Below are positions 1-9,959 of a stretch of DNA of 37,265 nt, piece after piece. The notes below the pieces were generated by a model. That model saw nothing but the letters and a program-made list of their open reading frames with translations, was not told the DNA's origin and did not search any database. The DNA comes from an uncultured Thermoleophilia bacterium (GTDB lineage: Bacteria > Actinomycetota > Thermoleophilia > UBA2241), in the NCBI GenBank assembly GCA_903862845.1, contig CAIOZS010000216.1:1-37265 (forward strand). Direction: 5' to 3'. Position numbers and translations under genes: made by a program. Each line of letters opens with the position of its first letter. Position 1 is the stretch's first letter.

Positions 1-219
<219 letters not shown>

Positions 220-303
220 TGAACTTCAATGCCGCTCTGCAGTTTTCAGGTCCGTGCCCGCGTGCCGGCATGAAGATTTGTGCGCCGTGACGGCGCCAGG
301 TTT

Positions 304-419
304 TCGGCGGTCATAGCGGAGGGGTCACACCTCTTCCCATTCCGAACAGAGTAGTTAAGCCCTCCAGCGCCGATGGTACTTCAGGGGCAACCCTGCGGGA
401 GAGTAGGACGCCGCCGGAT
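304..419 (+). rRNA. rrf: 5S rRNA
   Basis: Classical 5S core (ggtcacacctcttcccattccgaacagagtagttaagc...gagagtaggacgccgcc) with complementary termini (cggcgg/ccgccg) just downstream of 23S. Ends approximate. Confidence 0.93.
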
Positions 420-425
420 TAGTGA

Positions 426-465
426 GACAAAGGCCCGCGACTCGTAAGAGTCGCGGGCCTTTGTC
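426..465 (+). terminator. rrn operon terminator hairpin
   Basis: Perfect 18-bp stem GACAAAGGCCCGCGACTC-gtaa-GAGTCGCGGGCCTTTGTC immediately after 5S. Confidence 0.85.
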
Positions 466-499
466 GTGAAGAACGCGAACAACGATCAGAGCTGCCGCG

Positions 500-532
500 G
501 GCCGGAGGGCTTTCCTCCCCAGGCCTCCGGCC
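500..532 (-). terminator. candidate terminator of NHLM export operon
   Basis: Inverted repeat GGCCGGAGG...CCTCCGGCC just beyond the stop of the minus-strand CDS ending at 536. Confidence 0.45.
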
Positions 533-535
533 GGC

Positions 536-3463
536 TCAGATGAGCTGGCGCTCCGCCAGCCGCTTGAACAGGCCCGGCCGGCTCATGAGGTCGTCGTAGC
601 TGCCCTGCTGCGCGACGCGGCCGTCCTCCAGCACGTAGATGCGGTCGGCCGCTCTGACTGTGCTGAGGCGCTGGGCGATCACGACGCGCGTCGCATTGAG
701 CGCCTCGAGGCTCTGCATGACCTTGGCCTGCGTGCGATTGTCCAGGGCGCTCGTGGCCTCGTCGAAGAGCAGGATGGCCGGCTTGGTGCTCAAAGCGCGT
801 GCGATCAGGAGACGCTGCCGTTGGCCGCCCGAGAGCGTCACGCCGCCCTCGGCGACGTAGGTGAACATGCCCATGGGCATGGCCTCGATGTCGTCGGCGA
901 GACCGGCGGCGCGGGCCGCCTCCCAGATCTCGTCCTGCGTGAGATGGGCGGCGCCGGCGATGTTGAGCTGGATCGACCCCGAGAAGACGCGGCCGTTCTG
1001 CAGCACGGTGCTGAGCTGGCGGCGCAGGGCGCCGAGGTCCAGCGTGCGCAGGTCCTGCCCGTCGTAGTGGATCTCTCCGGACTCAGGCGTGTCGAAGCCG
1101 AGGAGCAGGCGGAACAGGGTGGACTTTCCGGCGCCCGAAGGGCCGACGATGGCCACGAACTCGCCGGGCCGCACCTCCAGAGAAAGGTCGTGGAGGGTGG
1201 GCTGCGCATCGGCCTCGTAGGAAAAGGTGACATGGCTCATCTCGATGCGGCCGCGCAGCTCGCCAGGGTCGGCCTTGGTGTCGTCGACCTCGGGCATGGC
1301 CTCGAGGATGGGCTTGGTGCGCTCGTAAAGCGGGGCGGCCGTGGTGAGCGAGACGAGCGCCATGCTCATCGCGAGGAGCCCCGCGAGGAGCTGGGCGAAG
1401 GCTGCCGTGTATGCCATGAACTGGCCGGTCTGGAAGCTGTTGTGGACGAAGAAGAAGAAAACGGCGAAGGCGCCGGCCGAACAGATCAGCGGGAAGGCGG
1501 CATTGAAGACGTTGGCCACGATGGCGATCTTCGAGGCTCTGAGCGTGTGGCGCGTCATCTCGACGAAGCCGTCGCTCCAGCGGGCGAAGGCGCGCTCCTC
1601 AGCGCCCGTGTCGCGCAGCTTGGCGACCGCCGAGACGAGCTGGAGGACGACGCCGGAGAGCTCGCCCTGACGGGCCAGGACGAGGCGTCGCTCACGTAGC
1701 TGCGCCAGGGCCGTGATCAGCGACACCGCGAAGGCGATGGCCATCAGGATGAGCGCCAGCAGTGCGAGCTGCGCGTCGTAGGTGAGGATCAGCACCAGGT
1801 TCACCAGCGAGAACACGGCGCCGAGCAGCGAGCCGAGCACGCTATTGAAGAAGATCGCGCTGATCTGGTTGATGTACATGACTCGCGTGGAAAGGTCGCC
1901 GGCGGTGAACTGGCGGAAGAACGAGGGCGGCAGCGCGAGAAGTCTGTCCCAGAGCGCCGCCTGGAGCTCATTGTCCATGCGCGTCTGGACGCGGACAGTA
2001 GTTACGCCGCGCGTGTAGGAGAACACGCCGAGGGTGACCGCGAGCACGAGGAGGACGGCGGCGATCTGGGTGAGCCCGGAGCTGTTGCCCGCGGGCACGA
2101 CGTAGCTGAACACGATGTTCGTGAAGATGGGCACCGCGAGTCCGATCAGCGCTGCGAGCAGGCTGAGCAGGCCGATGGCGAGGATGTCGCGGCGGCTGCC
2201 GCGCAGCACGTAGGCGAGGATGTCGCGGCCGCGCAGCGGGCGCTCGGGCAGGGGGCGGTAGAACATGTAGCCCGTCGGCTTGAGCGTCGCGGCGAAGGCC
2301 GCGTCCACGACGAGGGGCTGCGGCGAACCCGTCACGTGTGCCCGGTAGCTCTTGGACGAGGCCGGGAGAAGCGCCACAGGCGCGCCGTCGGAGTCGGTGA
2401 AGGCCAGCAGCGGGCCGCTGTCCCGGCGCCACCATCCGCCATCGAGCTTGATCACGCGGAAGCGTACGTGAGAGGCGCGGGCGATCGCCGATACGGGGTC
2501 GTAGATCCTGCCCTTCCAGGTTTCGGGCGGCGGGTGGAAGCGCGCGCCGAGCCGCCCGCCGATGATCCTGCAGGCGCGGAGCAGATCGTCCTCGTCCACG
2601 CCCTCCGTGCCGGGCGCGATGGCGTCGAGCACGCTCGCCTGGCGGGCGAGGGTGTGTGAGAAGGCCTGCTGGAGCACCGTCTCGCGGAGCTGCAGGCGCT
2701 CCAGCTCGGCCTCTTCTTCGCGCTGATAGCGCGCCGAGAGGCCGCGCATGAGGAGGTCGAGCAAGTCGTCCAAGGGGGCCAGCCCGGGCTCGCCCCGCCA
2801 AGCTTGCGCGAGATGCATGACGTCGCAGGTGGCGGCTTCGTGCGCCTCGAGCCACGTGTCGCTGGTGAGAGGGACCCAGCCTTGGCCCGGGTCCAGCGGC
2901 ATGGCTGGATCGGAGACGAGGAGCGCCCGACCCTGGGTGACGCGCACGCAGGTCGCGCCGCCGCGGGCGGTCAGCGACTCCCCTTCGGCCAGCGAAAGGG
3001 TCGTGCCCGGAGCGGCCGCAAGGCAAGCGTACGGACGACGCGCCTCGGGCAGCACGGCGCTCAGCGTCTCTGCCCATTCCGAGAGCGCGAGCACGGCGAG
3101 GAGGCGCTCCTCGGGATCCGCCAGCAGCGCCGACACCTCGGCGCGCGAGAGCGGCACGATCGTGGCCGTACCCGACGGCACGGCGAGCAGCGCCATGCCG
3201 TCGGCGCCCAGGGCGCCGGGCGAGACCGAGTGTCCGGAGATGAACTGGCCCGGCCCGGCCTGAGCCACGTGGTGCCGGGCGCGAGGCTCCCCACCGGCGT
3301 CGATGCTCACGGCGAAGACGTCGATGCCGCCGGCGATGACGGCCCAGTACTGGTCGCGGTCGTCGAGCAACCAGGGCTGGTTGCCCTGCAGTTCGACGTC
3401 GTCGTGGCCGGCGAGCCACGAGCCGTCGTCGGCGGGTGGTCTACTCGCGGACGAGGGCGGCAT
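536..3463 (-). CDS. NHLM-type bacteriocin/peptide export ABC transporter, permease/ATP-binding protein
   Basis: 975-aa ORF; long N-terminal region, ABC TM domain, Walker A GPSGAGKST, signature LSGGQRQR, Walker B ILLFDEATSALD. Architecture and neighbours match the NHLM export family. Overlaps the upstream CDS by 23 bp. Confidence 0.85.
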   Translation of the reverse strand: MPPSSASRPPADDGSWLAGHDDVELQGNQPWLLDDRDQYWAVIAGGIDVFAVSIDAGGEPRARHHVAQAGPGQFISGHSVSPGALGADGMALLAVPSGTATIVPLSRAEVSALLADPEERLLAVLALSEWAETLSAVLPEARRPYACLAAAPGTTLSLAEGESLTARGGATCVRVTQGRALLVSDPAMPLDPGQGWVPLTSDTWLEAHEAATCDVMHLAQAWRGEPGLAPLDDLLDLLMRGLSARYQREEEAELERLQLRETVLQQAFSHTLARQASVLDAIAPGTEGVDEDDLLRACRIIGGRLGARFHPPPETWKGRIYDPVSAIARASHVRFRVIKLDGGWWRRDSGPLLAFTDSDGAPVALLPASSKSYRAHVTGSPQPLVVDAAFAATLKPTGYMFYRPLPERPLRGRDILAYVLRGSRRDILAIGLLSLLAALIGLAVPIFTNIVFSYVVPAGNSSGLTQIAAVLLVLAVTLGVFSYTRGVTTVRVQTRMDNELQAALWDRLLALPPSFFRQFTAGDLSTRVMYINQISAIFFNSVLGSLLGAVFSLVNLVLILTYDAQLALLALILMAIAFAVSLITALAQLRERRLVLARQGELSGVVLQLVSAVAKLRDTGAEERAFARWSDGFVEMTRHTLRASKIAIVANVFNAAFPLICSAGAFAVFFFFVHNSFQTGQFMAYTAAFAQLLAGLLAMSMALVSLTTAAPLYERTKPILEAMPEVDDTKADPGELRGRIEMSHVTFSYEADAQPTLHDLSLEVRPGEFVAIVGPSGAGKSTLFRLLLGFDTPESGEIHYDGQDLRTLDLGALRRQLSTVLQNGRVFSGSIQLNIAGAAHLTQDEIWEAARAAGLADDIEAMPMGMFTYVAEGGVTLSGGQRQRLLIARALSTKPAILLFDEATSALDNRTQAKVMQSLEALNATRVVIAQRLSTVRAADRIYVLEDGRVAQQGSYDDLMSRPGLFKRLAERQLI

Positions 3464-5600
3464 AGAATCCCTTCAGGTCCAAGAGCTGATCGTGCGTGCC
3501 TCGCTCGACGATGACTCCGTTGTCGAGCACCAGGATCTCGTCGCAATCGCGGATCGTGCTCAGCCGGTGAGCGATGATCAAGCACGTGCAGCCGCGGCGT
3601 CGCAAGGCGCGGTCGATTCTCGCTTCGGTCACCGGATCGAGAGCGCTCGTGGCCTCGTCGAGGATGACGATGCGCGGGTTCACGGCAAGCGCGCGCGCGA
3701 TCTCGAGGCGCTGGCGCTCACCGCCGCTGAAGTTGACTCCCCCCTCTGCGATGGGACCGGAAAAGCCACCGCGGCGGCTCGCCAGAACGTCCCGCGCGCA
3801 CGCGTCCTCGGCGGCGCGCAGCACCCAATCCTCGGGCACAGTCGTGTCCCACATCGTGAGGTTGTCCGTGCCGCTCCCGGCGAACAGGTAGATATCCTGG
3901 CTGACGCGCGATACTGATCCGACCATGACCTCGCGGGGTATCTGCTCGCGCGGCCTGCCGTCGAAGAGGATCTGACCTTCCCATGGCTCGAAGAGGCCGC
4001 AGACGAGGTTGGCGATCGTGGTCTTGCCGCTCCCCGAGCCTCCGACGATCGCCACGCGCCGGCCGGGTCGCACGACCAGATTGAAGTCGCGGATCAAGGG
4101 CTCCTCGAGGGGGCTGTACCCGAAGACGAGGCCGCGGACCTCGAGGTGGCCGTCGAGCTTGGGCGTGACGTCGATCCGTGACGGCGCGGAAGACCCGCCT
4201 TCGAGCTGAGGATCGATCGGCGCCTTGAGGACGTCGTCCAGACGGTTCATGTCTCCGTGGGCCTCCTGGACTGTGGCGCCGAGGGTGACGAGCGTCGCGA
4301 ACGGCGCGATGAACGCGGCCATGAGCGCCATGAAGGCGGCCAGCATACCGACCGTTAGCTGGCCCTGGATGACGAACCACGCGCCCCAGGTGAGCATGAT
4401 CAGGGCGTTGAACTGGCCGAGGAAGACGGGCACGGAGTTGAGGAGCTGCGTCTTGACGCCGAGCGTCTGGGTGGCGTCGACCACGGCCGCCTGGAACCCG
4501 CCGAAGCGCGCAAAGAAGCTGTCCTCCATGCCGCTGGCCTTGATCGTCTCGATCATCTGCAGACCGGCCATGGTGGTGCCGGTCAGCTTGCCCGACTCCT
4601 GCAACATGCGCCTGTTGGCGTCGGTGCGGCGCCTCGAGACCACGCGCAGGGCGATCAGATTGAGGGCGGCGACGAGGATGCCGGTCAGCGTGAGCGGCCA
4701 CGAATAGGCGCCCATCATGACGAGATAGAAGACCAGCGTGAGCAGCGTGATCACCGTGGTCGCGAGCTGGCCGGACAAGAGCGTGGCGACGATGTCGTTG
4801 AGCGCCACGCGGCTGCCGATCTCGCCGGCGTAGCGCTGCGAGAAGAACTGCACCGGCAGACGCAGCACGTGCCAGAAGAAGCGGCTTGACGTGGTCACGG
4901 AGAGCTTGACCTGCAGGCGCAGGAGGTAGATCTGCTGGAGCCAGGTGAGAAATGCGACCACGACGGCGGTCGCGACCATGATGCCGAGCAGGGGGATCAC
5001 CCAGGACTCGACGCCCTGCACCAGGTAGCCGTCCACGAAGACCTGGGTGAACACCGGCGAGACCAGCGCCGGAACCACCAGCGCCAGCCCGGCGAGGATC
5101 ACGAAGGCCAGGCCGCCGTGAGACGTTGCAAGGCGCGGCCGCAACGCTGAGACCAGGCTCGGCGGCCGGCCGCCGGTCTGGAAGTCCGGTCCTTTCTCGA
5201 ACAGCAGGGCGACGCCCGTGTAGCTCTCGCCGAACTCTTCGTAGGTCACCCAGCGAGGTCCGCTGGCGGGGTCGTTGAGAAACACGCGCTTCCTGCCAAA
5301 ACCTTCGACGACCACGAAGTGGCTGAACTTCCAAAACACGATGAGCGGCGGCGTGCGGCGCCGCAGCTCGGCGACCTCGAGCCGCCAGCCACCCGCCTCG
5401 AGGCCCAGGGCGCGCGCCGCCTTGAGGATGCTCGTGGCCTTGCTGCCGTCGCGCGAGACGCCGCAGCGGACGCGCAGCTCCTCGAGCGGCACGTAGCGGC
5501 CATAGTACGCGAGGATGATGCCGAGCGCGGCGGCGCCGCACTCTACCGCTTCCATCTGAAGGACCGTCGGGGTCCGCACCCGGCGGTGGGGCTGCTCCAT
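3441..5600 (-). CDS. NHLM-type export ABC transporter with N-terminal C39 peptidase domain
   Basis: 719-aa ORF; C39 motifs (VECGAAAL Cys, FSHFVVVEG His, NDPASG Asp), Walker A GGSGSGKTT, signature FSGGERQR, Walker B IVILDEATSALD. Confidence 0.88.
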   Translation of the reverse strand: MEQPHRRVRTPTVLQMEAVECGAAALGIILAYYGRYVPLEELRVRCGVSRDGSKATSILKAARALGLEAGGWRLEVAELRRRTPPLIVFWKFSHFVVVEGFGRKRVFLNDPASGPRWVTYEEFGESYTGVALLFEKGPDFQTGGRPPSLVSALRPRLATSHGGLAFVILAGLALVVPALVSPVFTQVFVDGYLVQGVESWVIPLLGIMVATAVVVAFLTWLQQIYLLRLQVKLSVTTSSRFFWHVLRLPVQFFSQRYAGEIGSRVALNDIVATLLSGQLATTVITLLTLVFYLVMMGAYSWPLTLTGILVAALNLIALRVVSRRRTDANRRMLQESGKLTGTTMAGLQMIETIKASGMEDSFFARFGGFQAAVVDATQTLGVKTQLLNSVPVFLGQFNALIMLTWGAWFVIQGQLTVGMLAAFMALMAAFIAPFATLVTLGATVQEAHGDMNRLDDVLKAPIDPQLEGGSSAPSRIDVTPKLDGHLEVRGLVFGYSPLEEPLIRDFNLVVRPGRRVAIVGGSGSGKTTIANLVCGLFEPWEGQILFDGRPREQIPREVMVGSVSRVSQDIYLFAGSGTDNLTMWDTTVPEDWVLRAAEDACARDVLASRRGGFSGPIAEGGVNFSGGERQRLEIARALAVNPRIVILDEATSALDPVTEARIDRALRRRGCTCLIIAHRLSTIRDCDEILVLDNGVIVERGTHDQLLDLKGFYAALVRE

Positions 5601-6469
5601 CAGTCCGTGCCACCAAAGAAGCGTTTAAGCGAAGGGAAGGCGTAGGTGATCGGCGGGTCCTCCGACAGAACGATGCGGGCGCTGAAGGCGGTACCGGAGG
5701 AGATCTTCGTGTCGGGGCCGTTGGATGACGACCACGCGTAGCCGCTGGGGTTGCCGGGCGCCTCGATCAGTCTCGCCTGGATGCGCAGCGTCGGCCCGGC
5801 GGCGGAGAACTGCTGCACCAGGTAGTCGTTCTGAAGGACAGCGGACATGCTCTCGGGAGTGGACGGCAGAATGGCCACGAAAACGACGACGCCGCGCAGA
5901 TAACCATACTGCTCGACGTTCACGGTGGCAGGGATGATCTGGACCTGCTGACCGAGCTTGACCTTCTTGCCGATCTCGTCGGGCAGATAGAGCGTCGCCA
6001 TGAGGGGCTCGTCGGTGGCCTCGATGGTGACGATGGGCCCCCCCGGCGCAACGTACTGTCCCTCATAGGCCTGGAGTGAGTCCACGACGCCCGAATACGG
6101 CGAGATGACGTCTGCTGCCATGGTCTGCGTCGCGGCCGGAAGGTCGGCGACGGCCACGGTGGCGATCGCCTGTCCGGTGCTGACGCGGTCGCCGAGGTGG
6201 ACCTTGAGCGTCGCCAGCTCGCCACCGTACAGCGTGACGACGCGCTGCGTATGGCCACCTCGCAGCAGCATGCCCTCGCCGCTGACCGTGGTGGCCAGCT
6301 TGCCGACGGAGGCCCACACCGCGGCGGTGATGATGAGCGCGGCGACCGCGCCGAGCGTGAGCCACGCGCGCGGATGCGTGACCGTGACGAGGCGGTCGAG
6401 CTCGTCGATATCGTTGAGGCGCGCCAGCGCCTCGCGCCGGAAGAGGGTGTTCTTGTCCTGGCGCGGCAT
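5600..6469 (-). CDS. NHLM-type secretion protein, HlyD/membrane-fusion-like
   Basis: 289-aa ORF with one N-terminal TM helix (AWLTLGAVAALIITAAVWASVG) and lipoyl/barrel-sandwich segments; TGATG stop/start overlap with the C39 ABC gene. Confidence 0.8.
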   Translation of the reverse strand: MPRQDKNTLFRREALARLNDIDELDRLVTVTHPRAWLTLGAVAALIITAAVWASVGKLATTVSGEGMLLRGGHTQRVVTLYGGELATLKVHLGDRVSTGQAIATVAVADLPAATQTMAADVISPYSGVVDSLQAYEGQYVAPGGPIVTIEATDEPLMATLYLPDEIGKKVKLGQQVQIIPATVNVEQYGYLRGVVVFVAILPSTPESMSAVLQNDYLVQQFSAAGPTLRIQARLIEAPGNPSGYAWSSSNGPDTKISSGTAFSARIVLSEDPPITYAFPSLKRFFGGTD

Positions 6470-6729
6470 GGGGTTCGAGTACCTCCTCGGTCACCGCGCA
6501 GAGCATATGCTATTTCGGGCGCGAGTTTCGTCCGGGCTCCCGGCCGCGCCGACGTCTCTCGGCGCCGCGGCCGCGGCCCGTCGATCGCTCGCGCTCTCGT
6601 AGGCGGCGAAGTTCGCATTCCTCGCGATCCGTGCGACGAATCGTGCGGCAAACCTCGCGCGCCGGCTGCGAACCAGGTCTGCCGGGCGAGCCCTATGGTA
6701 CCCTGTCGCCGGGCGAAGAAGGAGGCCTT

Positions 6730-8154
6730 GTGGCCAGGGCGAGAGCGACGTATCTGTCTGAGCGCGAGAAGGACTTCCTCCACGAGAAGACTCTCGAGGT
6801 CCTCGAGAAGGTCGGCGTGGCGTACAACACGCCCAAGGCGATCGACCTGCTCGCGGCCGCGGGGGCCGAGGTGGACCGGGACGCGCTCACGGCGAAGCTC
6901 ACCTGGGAGATCATCGAGCCGTGCCTGAGGAGCGTGCCGAAGACGGTGCTCCTGGCCGGCCGGCGGCCGGAGAACGATCGTGTGCTGGGCGAATGGCCCC
7001 TGCACGCGACCACCGACGGCATCCAGACCTACGTGTACGACGATCTCAGCGGCCGGCGGCGCGAAGGCACGGCTGCCGATCTGGAGACCTTCGTCAAGCT
7101 TGGCGATGCTCTTTCGGAGGTCGACGCCATCTGGCCGTCCCCACAGGCCAGCGACATCGACCCGTACATGCTTCCCGTCAAGTTCGCCGAGCTCACGATC
7201 CGCAACACGAGCAAGCACGTTCAGGACGAGGTCCGCGAGCCGGACCTCGTTGAGCCCATTCTCGCCATGTACGAGGCAGCGGCCGGCGCGCCGCTGACCG
7301 AGCGGCCCTGTTTCTCGGTGACCAACTGTACTATCGCGCCGCTGCAGCACGACCGCGACATGACCGAAGCGGCGCTCAAGATGATCACGCGCGGCGTGCC
7401 GATCTTCATCCTGCCGATGCCGCAGGCGGGCACCACAGGGCCGATGACCCTGGCGAGCACGTGCATCGTCAACATGGCCGAGCTGCTCTCTGCCGTGGTC
7501 CTCTTTCAGCTCGCCGCGCCCGGCTGCGCGCTCATCTCCGGGGTCGGCTCGGCGGTCGCGGAGATGCGCACCGGCGGGTACATCGCGGCCGCGCCCGAGA
7601 TCGGCCTCATCAACCTGACGTGCATTGAGATGAGCAAGTACTACGGCCTGCTGACGCAGGCGACCGGCATTTCCGCGGATGCCAAGGCGCCGAATTTCCA
7701 GGCCGGCTCCGAAGGCGGCATGACCGGCCTGTGCGCGGCGCTCGCCGGCGCCGACTCTCTGATCGCCACGGGGGCCTTCGATGGCGTGCAGACCGAGAGC
7801 CTGGCCAAGGCCGTGCTCGACAACGACCAGCTCGGGGCGCTGCGCCGGTATGTCCGAGAGAGTCCTATCGACGAGAGCACCGCCCTGATGGACGACATCC
7901 TCGAGGTCGGCATCGGCGGGCATTTCCTGGCGCGCAAGAGCACGCGCGCCTTTTCGCGCAGCGAGATCTGGCGGCCGCAGGTGTTTCAGCGCGGCTCGTT
8001 CGAAGAGCACCAGGCGCCCGGGCGCGCGCTGATCGAAGTGGCCGTCCAGCGCGCCCACGACCTGCTCGCCGGCCACGAGGTCGCGCCGCTCGCCGAGGAC
8101 GCCGCTCGCGAGATCGCCGCGATCGTGGCGCGTCACGAGGCGGCGCGGCCCTGA
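6730..8154 (+). CDS. MttB/MtgB-family (trimethylamine/betaine:corrinoid-type) methyltransferase, non-pyrrolysine, paralog 1
   Basis: ORF track opens at 6631, but GTG at 6730 follows AGGAGG with a 4-nt spacer and gives the same N-terminus as the paralogs (MARARATYLSEREKDFLHEKT). Conserved blocks NCTIAPLQHD, GLINLTCIEMSKYYGL. No in-frame TAG. Confidence 0.85.
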   Translation: MARARATYLSEREKDFLHEKTLEVLEKVGVAYNTPKAIDLLAAAGAEVDRDALTAKLTWEIIEPCLRSVPKTVLLAGRRPENDRVLGEWPLHATTDGIQTYVYDDLSGRRREGTAADLETFVKLGDALSEVDAIWPSPQASDIDPYMLPVKFAELTIRNTSKHVQDEVREPDLVEPILAMYEAAAGAPLTERPCFSVTNCTIAPLQHDRDMTEAALKMITRGVPIFILPMPQAGTTGPMTLASTCIVNMAELLSAVVLFQLAAPGCALISGVGSAVAEMRTGGYIAAAPEIGLINLTCIEMSKYYGLLTQATGISADAKAPNFQAGSEGGMTGLCAALAGADSLIATGAFDGVQTESLAKAVLDNDQLGALRRYVRESPIDESTALMDDILEVGIGGHFLARKSTRAFSRSEIWRPQVFQRGSFEEHQAPGRALIEVAVQRAHDLLAGHEVAPLAEDAAREIAAIVARHEAARP

Positions 8155-8292
8155 CATCGGCGTCGCGCCGGCGCCCCATGCGCTGTGGCCGGCGCGCCGC
8201 GGGCGTCGCTCTCGCGATAGAGTGAAGGCGGACGCCGCTCCTCTGCAGATGGCGTCTGCTGAAGCAGCTGCGGGAAGAACGAGGAGGGCACG

Positions 8293-9750
8293 CTGGCGAG
8301 AGCCCGCATGACGTACCTCTCCGAGGTGGAGAGGCAGTTCGTCCACGAGCAGACGATGCGCGTCCTCGCGGAGGTCGGCGTCGGCTACAACTCGGCGGCC
8401 GCGATCGACCTGCTCGAGGAGGCCGGCGCCGAGGTCGATCGGGCGCGCCTGCGCGCGCGGCTCCCGTGGGAGCTCGTCGAGCGCTGCCTCAGGACCTGTC
8501 CGCGCCGGGTACGCCTGGCGGGACGCGCGCCGGGCACAGACGTCGTGCTCGGGGACGGCTCGCTCACCTTCTGCACGGACGGCACGGGCACGTACATGTA
8601 CGACGACGTCACCGGGATCCGCAGCGAAGGCACGGCGCAGGCGCTGCGGCAGGTGATGCGCCTGTTCGACGCGCTTCCCGAGGTGGACTATGCGTGGCCT
8701 TCCATCTCGGCCCGCGACCTCGACCCGCTGACGGCCGGTCTGGAGATCGAAGCGATATCGCTGGACTGCTTCAGCAGGCATATTCAGGACGAGGTCCGCG
8801 AGGCGGCGCACGTGAAGCCGCTGCTGGAGATCCTTGAGGCGGTGGCCGGTGGCTCTCTTTGGGACCGGCCCGTCTTCAGCACGATCAACTGCACCATCGC
8901 CCCTCTGCAGCACGAGCGCGAGATGACTGCGGCGACGATGGAGCTCGTCAAGGCCGGCGTGCCGGTGTTGATCCTGCCGATGCCCCTCAGCGGCACGACC
9001 TCGCCGATGACCGTCCTCGGCACGACCATCGTCAACATGGCCGAGCTGCTCAGCGCCGTCGTGCTCTTCCAGCTCGCGCAGCCCGGCTGCGGGCTGATCT
9101 CCGGAGTGGGTGCGGCGGTCGCCAATATGCGCACCGGCGCCTACCTCTGCGGAGCGCCCGAGGTCGGGCTCATCAACGTGATCTGCATCGAGATGAGCCG
9201 TTTCTACGGACTGCCGGTGACCGGCAGCGCCGTGACCAGCGACGCCAAAGCGAGCAACCTGCAGGCCGGCTCCGAGGGCATGCTCACCGGTCTCGCCTGC
9301 GCCCTCGCGGGGGCCGACAGCATGCTGGCCTTCGGCCTGATGGACGGCGCCGAGACGGTGAGCCTGGCCAAGATCATCCTGGACTGCGACGTCGTGGGCG
9401 CGATCAAGCGCTTCGCCCGGGAGGACCCCATTGACGCCATGACGGCGCTCACCGGCGACATCGCCGCCGTGGGGGTAGGCGGGCACTTCTTGGGCGCGAG
9501 GAGCACGCGGCAGTTCTACCGCGCGGGCGAGCTCTGGCAGCCGCGCGTGTTCCAGCGAGACCCGTTCGAGACCTACGCCGGCGGGAGCCTGATCGACGAC
9601 GCGGCCGAACAGGCCCGCGAGCTGCTGGCCGCTCACGCAGTGCCGCCTCTCGCCGACGATGTCGCCGCTGAGATCGAGCGCGTCCTCGAGAGCTACGCGC
9701 GGAGTGTGGGCGCCCCCGAGTCGCGCATCCGCTGGCGCGAGCCTGCGTGA
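8293..9750 (+). CDS. MttB/MtgB-family methyltransferase, paralog 2 (possible CTG start; ATG alternative at 8308)
   Basis: Strong similarity by eye to both flanking paralogs. AGGAGGG at 8282-8288 is 4 nt from CTG 8293 but 19 nt from ATG 8308. Confidence 0.83.
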   Translation: MARARMTYLSEVERQFVHEQTMRVLAEVGVGYNSAAAIDLLEEAGAEVDRARLRARLPWELVERCLRTCPRRVRLAGRAPGTDVVLGDGSLTFCTDGTGTYMYDDVTGIRSEGTAQALRQVMRLFDALPEVDYAWPSISARDLDPLTAGLEIEAISLDCFSRHIQDEVREAAHVKPLLEILEAVAGGSLWDRPVFSTINCTIAPLQHEREMTAATMELVKAGVPVLILPMPLSGTTSPMTVLGTTIVNMAELLSAVVLFQLAQPGCGLISGVGAAVANMRTGAYLCGAPEVGLINVICIEMSRFYGLPVTGSAVTSDAKASNLQAGSEGMLTGLACALAGADSMLAFGLMDGAETVSLAKIILDCDVVGAIKRFAREDPIDAMTALTGDIAAVGVGGHFLGARSTRQFYRAGELWQPRVFQRDPFETYAGGSLIDDAAEQARELLAAHAVPPLADDVAAEIERVLESYARSVGAPESRIRWREPA

Positions 9751-9959
9751 GCGACGAGCACGTGCTCCTCGGCGTCACGTACGTGTCCGTTCTTCCGCAC
9801 GTACGGCTGCGCCGCGGTGGCGTTCGGCCACGAGCGCGATATCCTCATGGGTGAACGCCCGCGCCGCGAGCAGTTCGGCCGCGGCTGCGAACCGCGGGCG
9901 CTGACGAAACGGATCGACGACACCGGCCCGCCGGATGGGCCGCGAAGCAAGGGGGAGGC

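Noticed and set aside
2336-3917. Multiple overlapping plus-strand ORFs opposite the NHLM ABC genes
   Set aside because: No motifs; the antisense strand carries unambiguous ABC transporter signatures.
5920-9636. 1238-aa minus-strand ORF opposite mttB1/mttB2
   Set aside because: Arg/Ala/Gly-rich translation, antisense to well-supported CDSs, no recognisable domain for most of its length; typical antisense open frame of high-GC coding DNA (its tail overlaps HlyD out of frame).
9751-9959. Possible gene remnant or small ORFs between mttB paralogs 2 and 3
   Set aside because: Short reading frames on both strands give no recognisable family; ACGTACGT palindromes noted but no convincing structure.
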